From the NCBI RefSeq assembly GCF_007341385.1, contig NZ_VJYD01000003.1:248001-312000 (forward strand): DNA of 64,000 nucleotides, written 5' to 3'. The notes under the pieces are model-generated. The model did not search any database, was not told the DNA's origin, and saw only the letters and a list, made by a program, of their open reading frames with translations. Within the stretch, counting starts at the first letter, position 1. Every line of letters starts with the position of its first letter. The translations under genes were made by a program, and so were the position numbers. Below are positions 42,474 to 50,169 of the stretch, piece after piece. Source of the stretch: Flavobacterium daemonense. Lineage in GTDB: Bacteria > Bacteroidota > Bacteroidia > Flavobacteriales > Flavobacteriaceae.

Positions 42474-43246
42474 TGGCAGTAACCAAAAAACCAGCACCAA
42501 AAAAACCGGCAGCGGGCAAAGCTAAACCAGCAACAAAAAAGAAAACGAACAGAACCTTTGGCGAAAAAGTCAAATGGTTTTTCATTAAAGCAATGTTGTG
42601 GTTTTTTGGATTATCAATCGGATCGGTTATTGTTTTTAAATATGTGCCGGTACCTTTTACCCCTTTGATGGTGATTCGTGCGATTGAAAATAAATTGGGC
42701 GGAAAAGAAGTTTATTTCGACCATGATTGGGAACCAATTGACAAAATTTCGAAGAATCTTCAAAAAGCGGTAATCGCCAGTGAAGATGGAACTTTTTTGA
42801 CGCACAACGGGTTTGATTTTAAAGCACTTCAAAAAGCATATAAAAGCAATGAACGTGGTCGCCGAATTCGCGGTGGAAGCACCATTTCGCAACAAACTGC
42901 TAAAAACGTTTTTTTATGGCAAGGGAAAAGCTATTTGCGAAAAGGTTTAGAAGCTTATTTTACTGTTTTGATCGAAATAATTTGGGGTAAAGAAAGAATC
43001 ATGGAAGTGTATTTGAACAGTATCGAAATGGGTGACGGTGTTTATGGCGCTTATGCGGCAACAGAACATTGGTACCGACGCGACGCTTCGAGTTTAACGC
43101 CAATGCAAGCCGCGGGAATTGCTGCAATCCTTCCAAATCCTAGGAAATTTAAAGCTACAGGTTCTTCTAGCTATATCAACAGACGAAAAGAACGAATTGT
43201 TCGCGAAATGCGTTATGTTGGCAAACTGAATTATGATGGGAAATAA
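42473..43246 (+). CDS. mtgA: Monofunctional peptidoglycan glycosyltransferase
   Basis: 257 residues from the ATG at 42473 (MAVTKKPAPKKPAAG). A basic Lys/Pro/Ala-rich N-terminus of about 27 residues is followed by one membrane span (AMLWFFGLSIGSVIVF). The GT51 domain shows its five motifs: ASEDGTFLTHNGFD with catalytic Glu, RRIRGGSTISQQTAKNVF, KGLEAYFTVLIEI, KERIMEVYLNSIEMG and RRDASSLTPMQAAGIAA. It polymerises lipid II into glycan strands at the outer face of the inner membrane and has no transpeptidase domain. It overlaps the oxidoreductase upstream and the LpxR-like gene downstream (14 bp). Confidence 0.95.
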   Translation: MAVTKKPAPKKPAAGKAKPATKKKTNRTFGEKVKWFFIKAMLWFFGLSIGSVIVFKYVPVPFTPLMVIRAIENKLGGKEVYFDHDWEPIDKISKNLQKAVIASEDGTFLTHNGFDFKALQKAYKSNERGRRIRGGSTISQQTAKNVFLWQGKSYLRKGLEAYFTVLIEIIWGKERIMEVYLNSIEMGDGVYGAYAATEHWYRRDASSLTPMQAAGIAAILPNPRKFKATGSSSYINRRKERIVREMRYVGKLNYDGK

Positions 43247-44192
43247 AATTGTCCTTTTTGCGGTTTTTCTGCTGGCAACAACTTTGGTTTTCGGACAGGG
43301 AAATACAAAAGAATTTGGATTTATTTCTGATAATGATTTATACACATCGTCTAAAAATGATATGTATTACACGAACGGTTTAGAACTTTTTTACCGTTAT
43401 TTATCAAAGAATGAAAACGAAAAAATCAATAAAAAAATAACCGAATTTCGCCTCGGACAATATATTTACAATCCGAGGTTTATCAATGAAACGGCTGTTG
43501 ATATTAACGACCGTCCGTTTACGGGGTATCTTTTTGCAGAAGCTGGACGCAGTTTTTTTTACCAAAGCGAATCGGTTTTAAAAACTGATTTTCAGATGGG
43601 CTATATGGGTCCAAATGCTTTTGGACGCGAAACTCAGGAAAGTTTTCATCATCTTGTTGGCTATAAAAAAGTATATGGTTGGGAAAATCAGCTCCATAAT
43701 GCTTTTGCTGTTCAGGCGCATGTTATGTATTCGAAGAAATTGTTTCTGAGCAAACACAATGATTTTATAGATCTACACTTTCAGTCCGAAGCTAATTTAG
43801 GAACTATTTTTACGGGAGTTTCGACCGGATTTCTTACTAGAATTGGATTTAAGAAATTGCTTCCTATTTATGATTCCAATTTACATGATGCTTCCGTAAG
43901 TTCAGAACCGCAGTATGAAATTAGAGAATTCTATTTTTACGCCATGCCGAGCGTGAATTATCAGTTTTATGATGCCACGATTCAAGGAAGCATGTTCAGC
44001 AATACTAGTCCAATTACTTTTGATCTGGAACCACTTCGTTTCAATGCTGAATTTGGCTTAAAATACCGCCACAACAAATTCAATATTTCATATTCTTTTT
44101 TATACCGAGGTCGAGAATTGAAAGATCCTGGAATTGATACGAATTCAGGGTATTTTTATGGAAGTATTAGGATGGGGTTTTTGATTAGGTAA
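43233..44192 (+). CDS. LpxR-like outer-membrane lipid A deacylase family protein
   Basis: A 319-residue predicted outer-membrane beta-barrel. Signal peptide KIVLFAVFLLATTLVFGQ, then the family hallmark FGFISDNDLYTSSKNDMYYTNGLELFYRY (about residues 27-55), where Asp and Asn residues form the calcium/active-site region of LpxR. Alternating strands end in a C-terminal aromatic-rich strand MGFLIR. LpxR removes the 3'-acyloxyacyl group of lipid A. The gene overlaps mtgA and, with lpxH elsewhere in the window, points to envelope maintenance. The catalytic His of LpxR cannot be placed with certainty. Confidence 0.8.
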   Translation: MMGNKIVLFAVFLLATTLVFGQGNTKEFGFISDNDLYTSSKNDMYYTNGLELFYRYLSKNENEKINKKITEFRLGQYIYNPRFINETAVDINDRPFTGYLFAEAGRSFFYQSESVLKTDFQMGYMGPNAFGRETQESFHHLVGYKKVYGWENQLHNAFAVQAHVMYSKKLFLSKHNDFIDLHFQSEANLGTIFTGVSTGFLTRIGFKKLLPIYDSNLHDASVSSEPQYEIREFYFYAMPSVNYQFYDATIQGSMFSNTSPITFDLEPLRFNAEFGLKYRHNKFNISYSFLYRGRELKDPGIDTNSGYFYGSIRMGFLIR

Positions 44193-44202
44193 GGTTTTAA
44201 AT

Positions 44203-44236
44203 GAAAAAAGCTATAACAAAAGTTATAGCTTTTTTG
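44203..44236 (+). terminator. Terminator after the LpxR-like gene
   Basis: AAAAAAGCTATAAC/GTTATAGCTTTTTT hairpin with T-run, 11 bp after the stop. Confidence 0.85.
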
Positions 44237-44624
44237 GTGTTTATCTATAATATGAATTTTCTATCTTATAATTTCGGGTTACTAATTCAGAAATATTTAA
44301 AAAGGATACTTAATTCAAAAACAGATACTTATTGTTTTGTAAAGATTTTAATGTGCTTCAGTCTTCTTTAGACTCTTATTGTATTTAAATTTTTTGCAAA
44401 AGTAATAACAGTATTTTGATTAATTGTCAATTTAAGGTTAAATTTTTGTTTTTTATTTAAAATAGGATTCTGAAACACCATGAAAATTGCTTAATAGTTA
44501 ATTTAGGGCAAAAAAACTTTCAAATTAATGCGCCCCATCTTGATATCGCAGATTTATAATTTGTGCTAAGTAATTCTACAATCTAAATCAAAAAAAGGTC
44601 TTCAAAAAACAAAAAAGTCTATTC

Positions 44625-44695
44625 TAGCCCCGATGGGAACGGCATCCTTTTTCCTGCTTCTTTAGCAGGGAAAAGATAAAGTGGACAGCGGGAGA
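44625..44695 (+). repeat. Dispersed structured element, family G, copy 1
   Basis: Begins TAGCCCCGATGGGAACGGCA, continues with CCTTTTT, a small hairpin CCTGCT...AGCAGG, then AAAGATA and GGACAGCGGGAGA. A second, inverted copy is at 61431-61500. The rest of the gap 44237-44783 has no gene and no other feature I can support. Confidence 0.65.
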
Positions 44696-44783
44696 AAAGG
44701 TGTTTTGAAAACAAAATTTCTGCTGCAAATTCCTAAAAAATAACGCTTAACATTCTGATAATGTAGGTGATGATTTAATTTCT

Positions 44784-44791
44784 TATATTTG
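44784..44791 (+). promoter_or_regulatory. -7 box before the 58-codon gene
   Basis: TATATTTG fits TAnnTTTG exactly, 15 bp before the ATG at 44807, which gives a very short leader. Confidence 0.55.
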
Positions 44792-44806
44792 GGTAAAATT
44801 TAAATT

Positions 44807-44983
44807 ATGGATGTTAATTGGAACATAATAGGAATTGTAGCGATTTTGGTCGTTGTTTTGGTTGTGTTCACAATCAGAAAAAATCTAAGAGAAAAGAAAA
44901 AATTGGAAAATTTGCTGAATAACGATTTCAAGAAAGCTGAGAAAGATAGAGTGGATGCAGATGATGCGGCGAATGAAAAGTAA
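44807..44983 (+). CDS. Small single-span membrane protein, 58 aa
   Basis: A 58-residue ORF with ATG, one N-terminal membrane span (NIIGIVAILVVVLVVFTI) and a long charged cytoplasmic tail (RKNLREKKKLENLLNNDF...DADDAANEK). The hydrophobic-then-charged layout and the good -7 box upstream argue for a real gene. No family name is known to me. It stands alone before a family B palindrome. Confidence 0.7.
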   Translation: MDVNWNIIGIVAILVVVLVVFTIRKNLREKKKLENLLNNDFKKAEKDRVDADDAANEK

Positions 44984-44992
44984 AGATAGGTC

Positions 44993-45092
44993 TGTCATTT
45001 CGAGGGACGAGAAATCACACTCGGGAATCGACAAAGATTGGCGACATACTTTGCGGAGTTTCTAGTGTGATTTCTCGTTCCTCGAAATGACA
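44993..45092. repeat. Dispersed palindromic element, family B, copy 2
   Basis: Ends TGTCATTTCGAGGGACGAGA and a complementary right end, then AATCACACT/AGTGTGATT. The centre contains ATCGACAAAGATTGGCGA as in copy 1 (there inverted). It directly follows the 58-codon gene. Confidence 0.8.
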
Positions 45093-45111
45093 AGATTGTA
45101 TAAAAATGAAA

Positions 45112-45147
45112 ACCCTTGTAAGTTTAATTTACAAGGGTTTTTATTTT
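45112..45147. terminator. Bidirectional terminator next to tRNA-Ala
   Basis: AAAACCCTTGTAA/TTACAAGGGTTTTTAT hairpin, at the 3' side of the minus-strand tRNA gene. Confidence 0.7.
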
Positions 45148-45149
45148 TG

Positions 45150-45223
45150 TGGAGAATACCGGATTCGAACCGGTCACCCCTTGCCTGCCAGGCAAGTACT
45201 CTAGCCAAATGAGCTAATCCCCC
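45150..45223 (-). tRNA. tRNA-Ala (GGC anticodon)
   Basis: A 74-nt cloverleaf on the minus strand: acceptor GGGGGAT pairs with ATTCTCC, D-arm GCTC/GAGT, anticodon stem CTTGC/GCAAG with loop CTGGCAG (anticodon GGC), T-arm ACCGG/CCGGT. The G3-U70 wobble pair, the main identity element for alanine, is present. Discriminator A. CCA is not encoded. Confidence 0.95.
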
Positions 45224-45328
45224 AAAGCGTTAACAAATAAAGTCAAATAAATTTCAAAAAACAAATTTCGGGGAGTTTCTGGAGTATTATTTTGCAAAAG
45301 CGTAACTTTACTTTTAAATCTGTTTTTT

Positions 45329-46093
45329 ATGAGTTTAGAAAATACTAACGGAAGTCTGGAAACTTCTTTTAATAATGCTATTGCAACCGTTCAATTTGGT
45401 CATCCTGCCAGTAATTCTTTTCCGCGTCAATTGCTGGATCGCCTTACGGCTGAAATTAATTCGTTGAGCCGAAATGAAAATGTTTCGGTTATAATTTTAA
45501 AAAGCGAAGGAGCAAAAGCATTTTGTTCTGGTGCCTCGTTTGATGAACTTTTGCAAGTAGAAAATGAAGAACAGGGGACAGAATTTTTCTCTGGTTTTGC
45601 TCATTTGCTGAATGCGATGCGCAATTGCAATAAATTAATTATTGGACGCGTTCAAGGAAAAGCAGTTGGAGGCGGAGTCGGAATTATCTCGGCTTGCGAT
45701 TACACTTTTGCGACAATATTGAGTGATGTAAAATTATCTGAACTCGCTATCGGAATTGGACCGTTTGTGATTGAACCTGCTGTTTCTCGAAAAATCGGTA
45801 AAACAGCTATGGCAGAAATGACATTGGCTCCTGAAAAATGGAAAACTGCTGAATGGGCTTTTAATAAAGGCTTATATTCTGTTTTATGTGATGCTGCTAA
45901 TCTTGACTGGGAGGTTAATAATTTTGCTGAAAAATTGAGTTCCTATAATCCTGAAGCTTTATACGAAATGAAAAAAATCATTTGGGAAGGCACTGAAAAT
46001 TGGGAATCGCTTCTGTTTGAACGCGCGACAATTACAGGAAAACTTGTTTTGTCGGATTTCAGCAGAAATGCTTTGATGCAGTTTAAAAAATAA
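45329..46093 (+). CDS. Enoyl-CoA hydratase/isomerase family protein
   Basis: A 254-residue crotonase-fold protein. The oxyanion-hole segments are visible: SEGAKAFCSGASFDELL (about 54-70) and RVQGKAVGGGVGIISACDYTFA (about 103-124). The Glu that would act as catalytic base in hydratases (normally after PELxxG) is not in the usual place: here the sequence is LSELAIGIGPFVIEPAVSRKIG. It could thus be a methylglutaconyl-CoA hydratase or another crotonase relative, and the exact reaction is open. It is close to the tRNA and followed by a family A repeat. Confidence 0.85.
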   Translation: MSLENTNGSLETSFNNAIATVQFGHPASNSFPRQLLDRLTAEINSLSRNENVSVIILKSEGAKAFCSGASFDELLQVENEEQGTEFFSGFAHLLNAMRNCNKLIIGRVQGKAVGGGVGIISACDYTFATILSDVKLSELAIGIGPFVIEPAVSRKIGKTAMAEMTLAPEKWKTAEWAFNKGLYSVLCDAANLDWEVNNFAEKLSSYNPEALYEMKKIIWEGTENWESLLFERATITGKLVLSDFSRNALMQFKK

Positions 46094-46110
46094 GGTTTAC
46101 TAATAAATTT

Positions 46111-46241
46111 AAACACATAGAAACATAGCTTTTAAATTCTGAAAATAGAAAATTAAAAAACAAGTTTTCACACATAGCTATGTTTGTTAATGCTAGTGAA
46201 ACGCCTTTTTACAAAGCTAAAATCTATGTTTCTATGTGTTT
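46111..46241. repeat. Dispersed palindromic element, family A, copy 3
   Basis: AAACACATAGAAACATAG at the left, its complement at the right, internal CACATAGCTATGTTTG and GTGAAACGCCTTTTTA. It fills the gap between the enoyl-CoA hydratase gene and the small gene at 46259. Confidence 0.85.
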
Positions 46242-46258
46242 AAATCAAATTTTAGAAT

Positions 46259-46435
46259 ATGTATATCATTTCATTATTTCAAAAAGTCGATGTTGCTGAG
46301 AAAATTAAAAACGCGCCAGACAGTGCTTATCAGATTGGTGTGGTGATTGGATCTTTTATTCCGTTCTTGATTTTGGGCGGAATTGCTTTGTGGATGTATA
46401 TGCGCGCTAAAAAAAGAGACGAAAACGGTTATTAA
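46259..46435 (+). CDS. Small single-span membrane protein, 58 aa
   Basis: A 58-residue ORF: polar N-terminal half with KIKNAPDSAYQIGVVIG, one span (SFIPFLILGGIALWMYM) and a basic end RAKKRDENGY. It begins 18 bp after a family A element and ends 5 bp before the -7 box of queD, which explains why it is easily missed. Layout is typical of a small membrane subunit, but no family is recognised. Confidence 0.65.
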   Translation: MYIISLFQKVDVAEKIKNAPDSAYQIGVVIGSFIPFLILGGIALWMYMRAKKRDENGY

Positions 46436-46439
46436 TTTG

Positions 46440-46447
46440 TAAATTTG
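46440..46447 (+). promoter_or_regulatory. -7 box before queD
   Basis: TAAATTTG followed by GCAAG, matching TAnnTTTG, 22 bp before the queD ATG. Confidence 0.55.
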
Positions 46448-46468
46448 CAAGCTTAAAATTAAACATCG

Positions 46469-46921
46469 ATGAGTAATATCAGAATTACAAAACAATTTAG
46501 TTTCGAAACCGGGCACGCTTTGTACGGTTACGACGGAAAATGCAAGAACGTTCACGGACACAGTTATAAATTGTCGGTAACAGTTATTGGTTCGCCAATT
46601 ACAGATCGATCGAATGTGAAATTCGGAATGGTGATTGACTTTTCGGATCTAAAGAAAATTGTAAAAGAAGAAATCGTCGATCAGTTTGATCATGCAACGG
46701 TTTTTAATCAAACAACACCGCATATCGAATTGGCAAACGAATTGAAAGACCGTGGACACCACGTAATTTTAGTAGATTATCAGCCAACAAGCGAAAATAT
46801 GGTGGTTGATTTTGCGGAAAGAATTGTGGCAAGACTTCCAAAAGGAATTTCTCTTTTCTCACTAAAACTTCAAGAAACTGAGTCATCTTTTGCCGAATGG
46901 TACGCTTCTGATAATTTGTAA
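46469..46921 (+). CDS. queD: 6-carboxytetrahydropterin synthase
   Basis: A 150-residue T-fold enzyme that makes 6-carboxy-tetrahydropterin from dihydroneopterin triphosphate, the first dedicated step to queuosine. Zinc ligands His16, His29 and His31 and the catalytic Cys25 are in TGHALYGYDGKCKNVHGHSY. The Asp-His block EIVDQFDHATVFN (about 71-83) and the Glu near the C-terminus (LKLQETESSFAEW) complete the active site. No other que genes are in the window. lpxH follows after a repeat-like spacer of 87 bp. Confidence 0.95.
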   Translation: MSNIRITKQFSFETGHALYGYDGKCKNVHGHSYKLSVTVIGSPITDRSNVKFGMVIDFSDLKKIVKEEIVDQFDHATVFNQTTPHIELANELKDRGHHVILVDYQPTSENMVVDFAERIVARLPKGISLFSLKLQETESSFAEWYASDNL

Positions 46922-47008
46922 AAAAGTTAAAAGTGAAATGTGAAAAGTAAATTGTAAAATGCTTTTTCATTTCACATCTTACATCTCACAATTCACATCT
47001 CACATTAA
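46922..47008. repeat. Degenerate repeat spacer between queD and lpxH
   Basis: First half: purine-rich words such as AAAAGTGAAATGTGAAAAGT. Second half: CATTTCACATCTTACATCTC and similar, approximately complementary. It forms a long imperfect hairpin right before the lpxH start. Confidence 0.6.
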
Positions 47009-47752
47009 ATGAAAAAAATATATTTTGCTTCAGATCAGCATTTTGGTGCGCCTACTCCAGAATTAAGTTTACCGCGCGAAAAGAAATTTGTGGCGTGGCT
47101 TGATGAGGTTAAAGAAGATGCGGAAGCGATTTTTTTACTGGGAGATTTATTTGATTTTTGGTTTGAATATAAAACAGTTGTCCCTAAAGGTTTTGTTCGA
47201 ATTTTAGGCAAACTGGCTGAAATTCGCGACAGCGGGATTCCGATTTATTTCTTTGTCGGAAATCATGATCTTTGGATGAATGATTATTTTGAAACCGAAT
47301 TGAATATTCCGGTTTATCATGATAATAAAGAATTTACTTTTAACGGAAAAACCTTTCTAATTGGCCACGGAGATGGAAAAGGTCCTGGCGACAAAGGTTA
47401 TAAAAGAATGAAAAAGGTATTTACTAATCCGTTTTCAAAATGGCTTTTCCGCTGGCTTCATCCAGATGTTGGCGTAAGTTTAGCACAATACTTATCGGTT
47501 AAAAACAAATTGATTTCTGGTGATGAAGATGTAAAATTTCTTGGCGAAGAAAACGAATGGTTGGTTTTATATGCCAAACGAAAACTCGAAACCAAACACT
47601 ACAATTATTTCATTTTTGGACATCGTCATTTACCAATGATTATTCCGGTTGGCGAAGATTCTAATTACGTAAATCTAGGCGATTGGATTGGTTATTTTAC
47701 ATATGGCGTTTTTGACGGCGAAAATTTTGAACTTAAGAAATTCGAGAAATAG
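47009..47752 (+). CDS. lpxH: UDP-2,3-diacylglucosamine diphosphatase
   Basis: A 247-residue calcineurin-like metallophosphoesterase that cleaves UDP-2,3-diacylglucosamine to lipid X in lipid A synthesis, at the inner face of the membrane. Metal motifs are in order: ASDQHFG (about 7-13), LLGDLFDFW (about 44-52), VGNHD (about 83-87), IGHGDG and FGHRH (near 213-217). Amphipathic insertion (FTNPFSKWLFRWLHPD) matches the membrane-facing cap of LpxH. The start ATG is preceded directly by the hairpin spacer after queD. Confidence 0.92.
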   Translation: MKKIYFASDQHFGAPTPELSLPREKKFVAWLDEVKEDAEAIFLLGDLFDFWFEYKTVVPKGFVRILGKLAEIRDSGIPIYFFVGNHDLWMNDYFETELNIPVYHDNKEFTFNGKTFLIGHGDGKGPGDKGYKRMKKVFTNPFSKWLFRWLHPDVGVSLAQYLSVKNKLISGDEDVKFLGEENEWLVLYAKRKLETKHYNYFIFGHRHLPMIIPVGEDSNYVNLGDWIGYFTYGVFDGENFELKKFEK

Positions 47753-47869
47753 AGGTTAGTCGAAAGTCACAAGTCCAAAGTCCAAAGTCACAAATCCAAA
47801 GTTGGAAAGGCAAATAATACTGCTGAAATTAGTTAAAACTGCCTTTCTCCAAATTTTAAAGAAAAAATT

Positions 47870-49081
47870 TTATTTAACGCTTGCCGGATATATTCCGATT
47901 TTGTGCGTTCTCAAGATGTAATTTCCTAATTGTTTGCTGTTTGAAAGCTGAAATTTAATTGCTCCCGATGCTTTTTTAGGCATATGACATTCCACACAAT
48001 TTTCGGCTAATAAACTTCCCGACATTGTTTTTAAGGTTTTATCAGTATGTTTCAAATCCTGATGACAGCTCATGCATATTTTTGAGTATGAAGCCATATT
48101 TTTTGACGCATTTTCGTGTGGGTTATGACAGGTGATGCAATCCATTTTTTCGCTATTCATGAAACATTTGCTTTGCGCCATCAATCGAAACTGATTTCCG
48201 TGAACATCAAATTGTGCGGTGTCTGTAACGCTTCTGGTTGCTCTGTAATAATCTGTTAAATTATCTCCGGGTTTGAAATCAAAACGCGATTTCAATTTCA
48301 TTCCGTCATTTCCTGCGTGGCAAAGAGCGCAAGCATCCAATCTTTGCTGTCTGTTTAAGTTTTTAAAACTAGTAATGCTATTGGCAACTTTTACATTTGG
48401 GTTTTTTAAATGAAATTCAACATGTTTTTTTGCCGGACCATGACATTTTTCGCAGTCAATTCCGTAAACAATTGTTTCCTTTCTTATGATATCTTCCACA
48501 TCCATAGACATCATGTTTCTTTCGGTAGAATTTTGATTCACGCTTCGGCTGCTCGCATTTGAGGCGTGGCAGGAATAGCAATCTTTTACTACCATTCTGT
48601 CAAAATAAGGTTTGTCAGCTGGGAATCCCGGACTAGTAGCCCAATTATGAATTGCACTGTAGTAAGAAAGCGGTAGTTCATACGTATTGTTATTTCGCCA
48701 ATAAACCGAAGTTTGGGCATGTTTAATTCCAAAAACAATATCAAAACTATGTGCCTCGACTTTTTTTCCGTTTTTATACAAAACCTGAAAAAGGCTGTCA
48801 CCGTGTTTTTCCATCACCAATTTGGTGTCTTTATCATAAATAAAAGTGTGGTCGCCTTTATCAAATTCTCCTAAAACATTTCCTGAAATTGCGGGAGCAG
48901 TAGCTTTAAAATGCGAACTTTTAAAAGCCATATCATATTGTGTTTGATGGCATTGAATACAACTTTCAGAACCCGCATAATCAGTACCTCGCGGATCAAT
49001 ATAGTCGTCAGATGAATTTTTGCAGCTGGTAAAACAAACTGCCAAAAAGAGTAGGGCAAAAAGAATGCGTGTTTTTTTCAT
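47870..49081 (-). CDS. Multihaem c-type cytochrome lipoprotein (seven CXXCH)
   Basis: A 403-residue predicted lipoprotein (lipobox FTSC, Cys20). Seven haem c-binding motifs are present: CIQCH, CYSCH, CEKCH, CALCH, CITCH, CMSCH and CVECH, distributed over the mature protein with the first at about residue 40. The block EKCHGPAKKHVEFH is typical of the cytochrome c554/NrfA-like multihaem family. Probably periplasmic electron carrier anchored to a membrane. No obvious oxidoreductase partner is adjacent, so its electron donor and acceptor are unknown. It stands as a single gene. Confidence 0.92.
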   Translation of the reverse strand: MKKTRILFALLFLAVCFTSCKNSSDDYIDPRGTDYAGSESCIQCHQTQYDMAFKSSHFKATAPAISGNVLGEFDKGDHTFIYDKDTKLVMEKHGDSLFQVLYKNGKKVEAHSFDIVFGIKHAQTSVYWRNNNTYELPLSYYSAIHNWATSPGFPADKPYFDRMVVKDCYSCHASNASSRSVNQNSTERNMMSMDVEDIIRKETIVYGIDCEKCHGPAKKHVEFHLKNPNVKVANSITSFKNLNRQQRLDACALCHAGNDGMKLKSRFDFKPGDNLTDYYRATRSVTDTAQFDVHGNQFRLMAQSKCFMNSEKMDCITCHNPHENASKNMASYSKICMSCHQDLKHTDKTLKTMSGSLLAENCVECHMPKKASGAIKFQLSNSKQLGNYILRTHKIGIYPASVK

Positions 49082-49164
49082 TGCCGTAAATATACTTTTT
49101 TTTGAAGAAAATCAAAATATATTTCAATAATGAAAAAATGCTGTTAAAATATTTAGAATGTTTC

Positions 49165-49521
49165 TTAATTTAAGCCTGGGCCGTAAACATATTCATCTAA
49201 TTCAATTCGGAAAAGAGAACCTTCGACTAAATCTTTAATCGATTTTAATTCGGTCATAGAAACGGCTAAATCTATAGAAGGGCAAGGTGTTTTTAATAAA
49301 AATTTGTGGCAGGAATATTTTAATTCGCAGGCTTCACAACAAGCGTTTTCGATTAAGCTGTCTTCAATCAAATCGCAAAACTGATTCATTTCGGCAATTG
49401 TAAAATAAAAACCTGTTTCCTTAAAAACCAGTTGTATTTTGTCCAGAATGGTTTGATTATTTTGTTTCCAATAAAAAGCTATCCCAAAATTATTATGATA
49501 TATCTGTTCTATTTCTCTCAT
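49165..49521 (-). CDS. Conserved hypothetical protein, 118 aa, paralogue of the next gene
   Basis: Unrecognised. It is a clear paralogue of the 125-aa protein at 49674: shared blocks EIEQIYHNNFGIAFYWK, DKIQLVFKETGFYFT and ELKSIKDLVEGSLFRIELDEYVYG. Four Cys lie near the middle (ACCEACELKYSC), a possible metal site that the paralogue lacks. Soluble, no signal. A distant relation to the 118-aa protein at 1216 is likely from the C-terminal block. Confidence 0.75.
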   Translation of the reverse strand: MREIEQIYHNNFGIAFYWKQNNQTILDKIQLVFKETGFYFTIAEMNQFCDLIEDSLIENACCEACELKYSCHKFLLKTPCPSIDLAVSMTELKSIKDLVEGSLFRIELDEYVYGPGLN

Positions 49522-49673
49522 CGTAAATCTTTTTATTCAGACAAATATAAATATTATTTATATTAATTCTAAATAAAAAAATCATAAAAATTTGAGAAAT
49601 ATTTTCATTCAGATCACATAATCAACATGTAGAAAAAAGCTTGGATTTGTTAAGTAAGAGAGGTTGAAATATG

Positions 49674-50051
49674 CTAGTTCATGCCAGAACCGTAAATATA
49701 TTCATTAAGATTAAGTCGAAATAATGAACCATCAACTAAGTCTTTAATTGAGCTTAATTCATTTGATGATATTTCTAAATCTATTGCAACATAGGGTGTT
49801 CTCAATAAAAATTTATCGAAGGCGTGTTTTAAACCTTGCGTATTTTTATCACTGTGATCTGTTACACAGTCTTCAATTATGTCGTGAAACTCATTTAATT
49901 CTTCAACTGAAAAATAAAATCCCATTTGTTTAAAAAGCAACTGGATTTTATCTGATATTACTTCGTTGCCTTCTTTCCAATAAAATGAAATTCCAAAATC
50001 GTTTCGGTATATCTGTTCGATGTCGTTCATGGCAATTTTTTTAGACGGCAA
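49674..50051 (-). CDS. Conserved hypothetical protein, 125 aa, paralogue of the previous gene
   Basis: Unrecognised, about half identical to the product of 49165 with the same three blocks, but the middle Cys cluster is replaced (SDKNTQGLKHAFDK). Met8 (MNDIEQIYRNDFG) aligns with the start of the paralogue, so the true start is probably at 50030. The 152-bp gap between the two genes has no terminator I can see. Confidence 0.75.
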   Translation of the reverse strand: MPSKKIAMNDIEQIYRNDFGISFYWKEGNEVISDKIQLLFKQMGFYFSVEELNEFHDIIEDCVTDHSDKNTQGLKHAFDKFLLRTPYVAIDLEISSNELSSIKDLVDGSLFRLNLNEYIYGSGMN

Positions 50052-50169
50052 AGATACGCACTGTTTCTATTAATATATGACTAATAAAAGCATAAAAAAA
50101 AGCTAAAAAATCCTGTTAATAATTGATTTTTAGCTGTTTAGATTGGTTTTTGATGGTCTTTGTTAAAAA

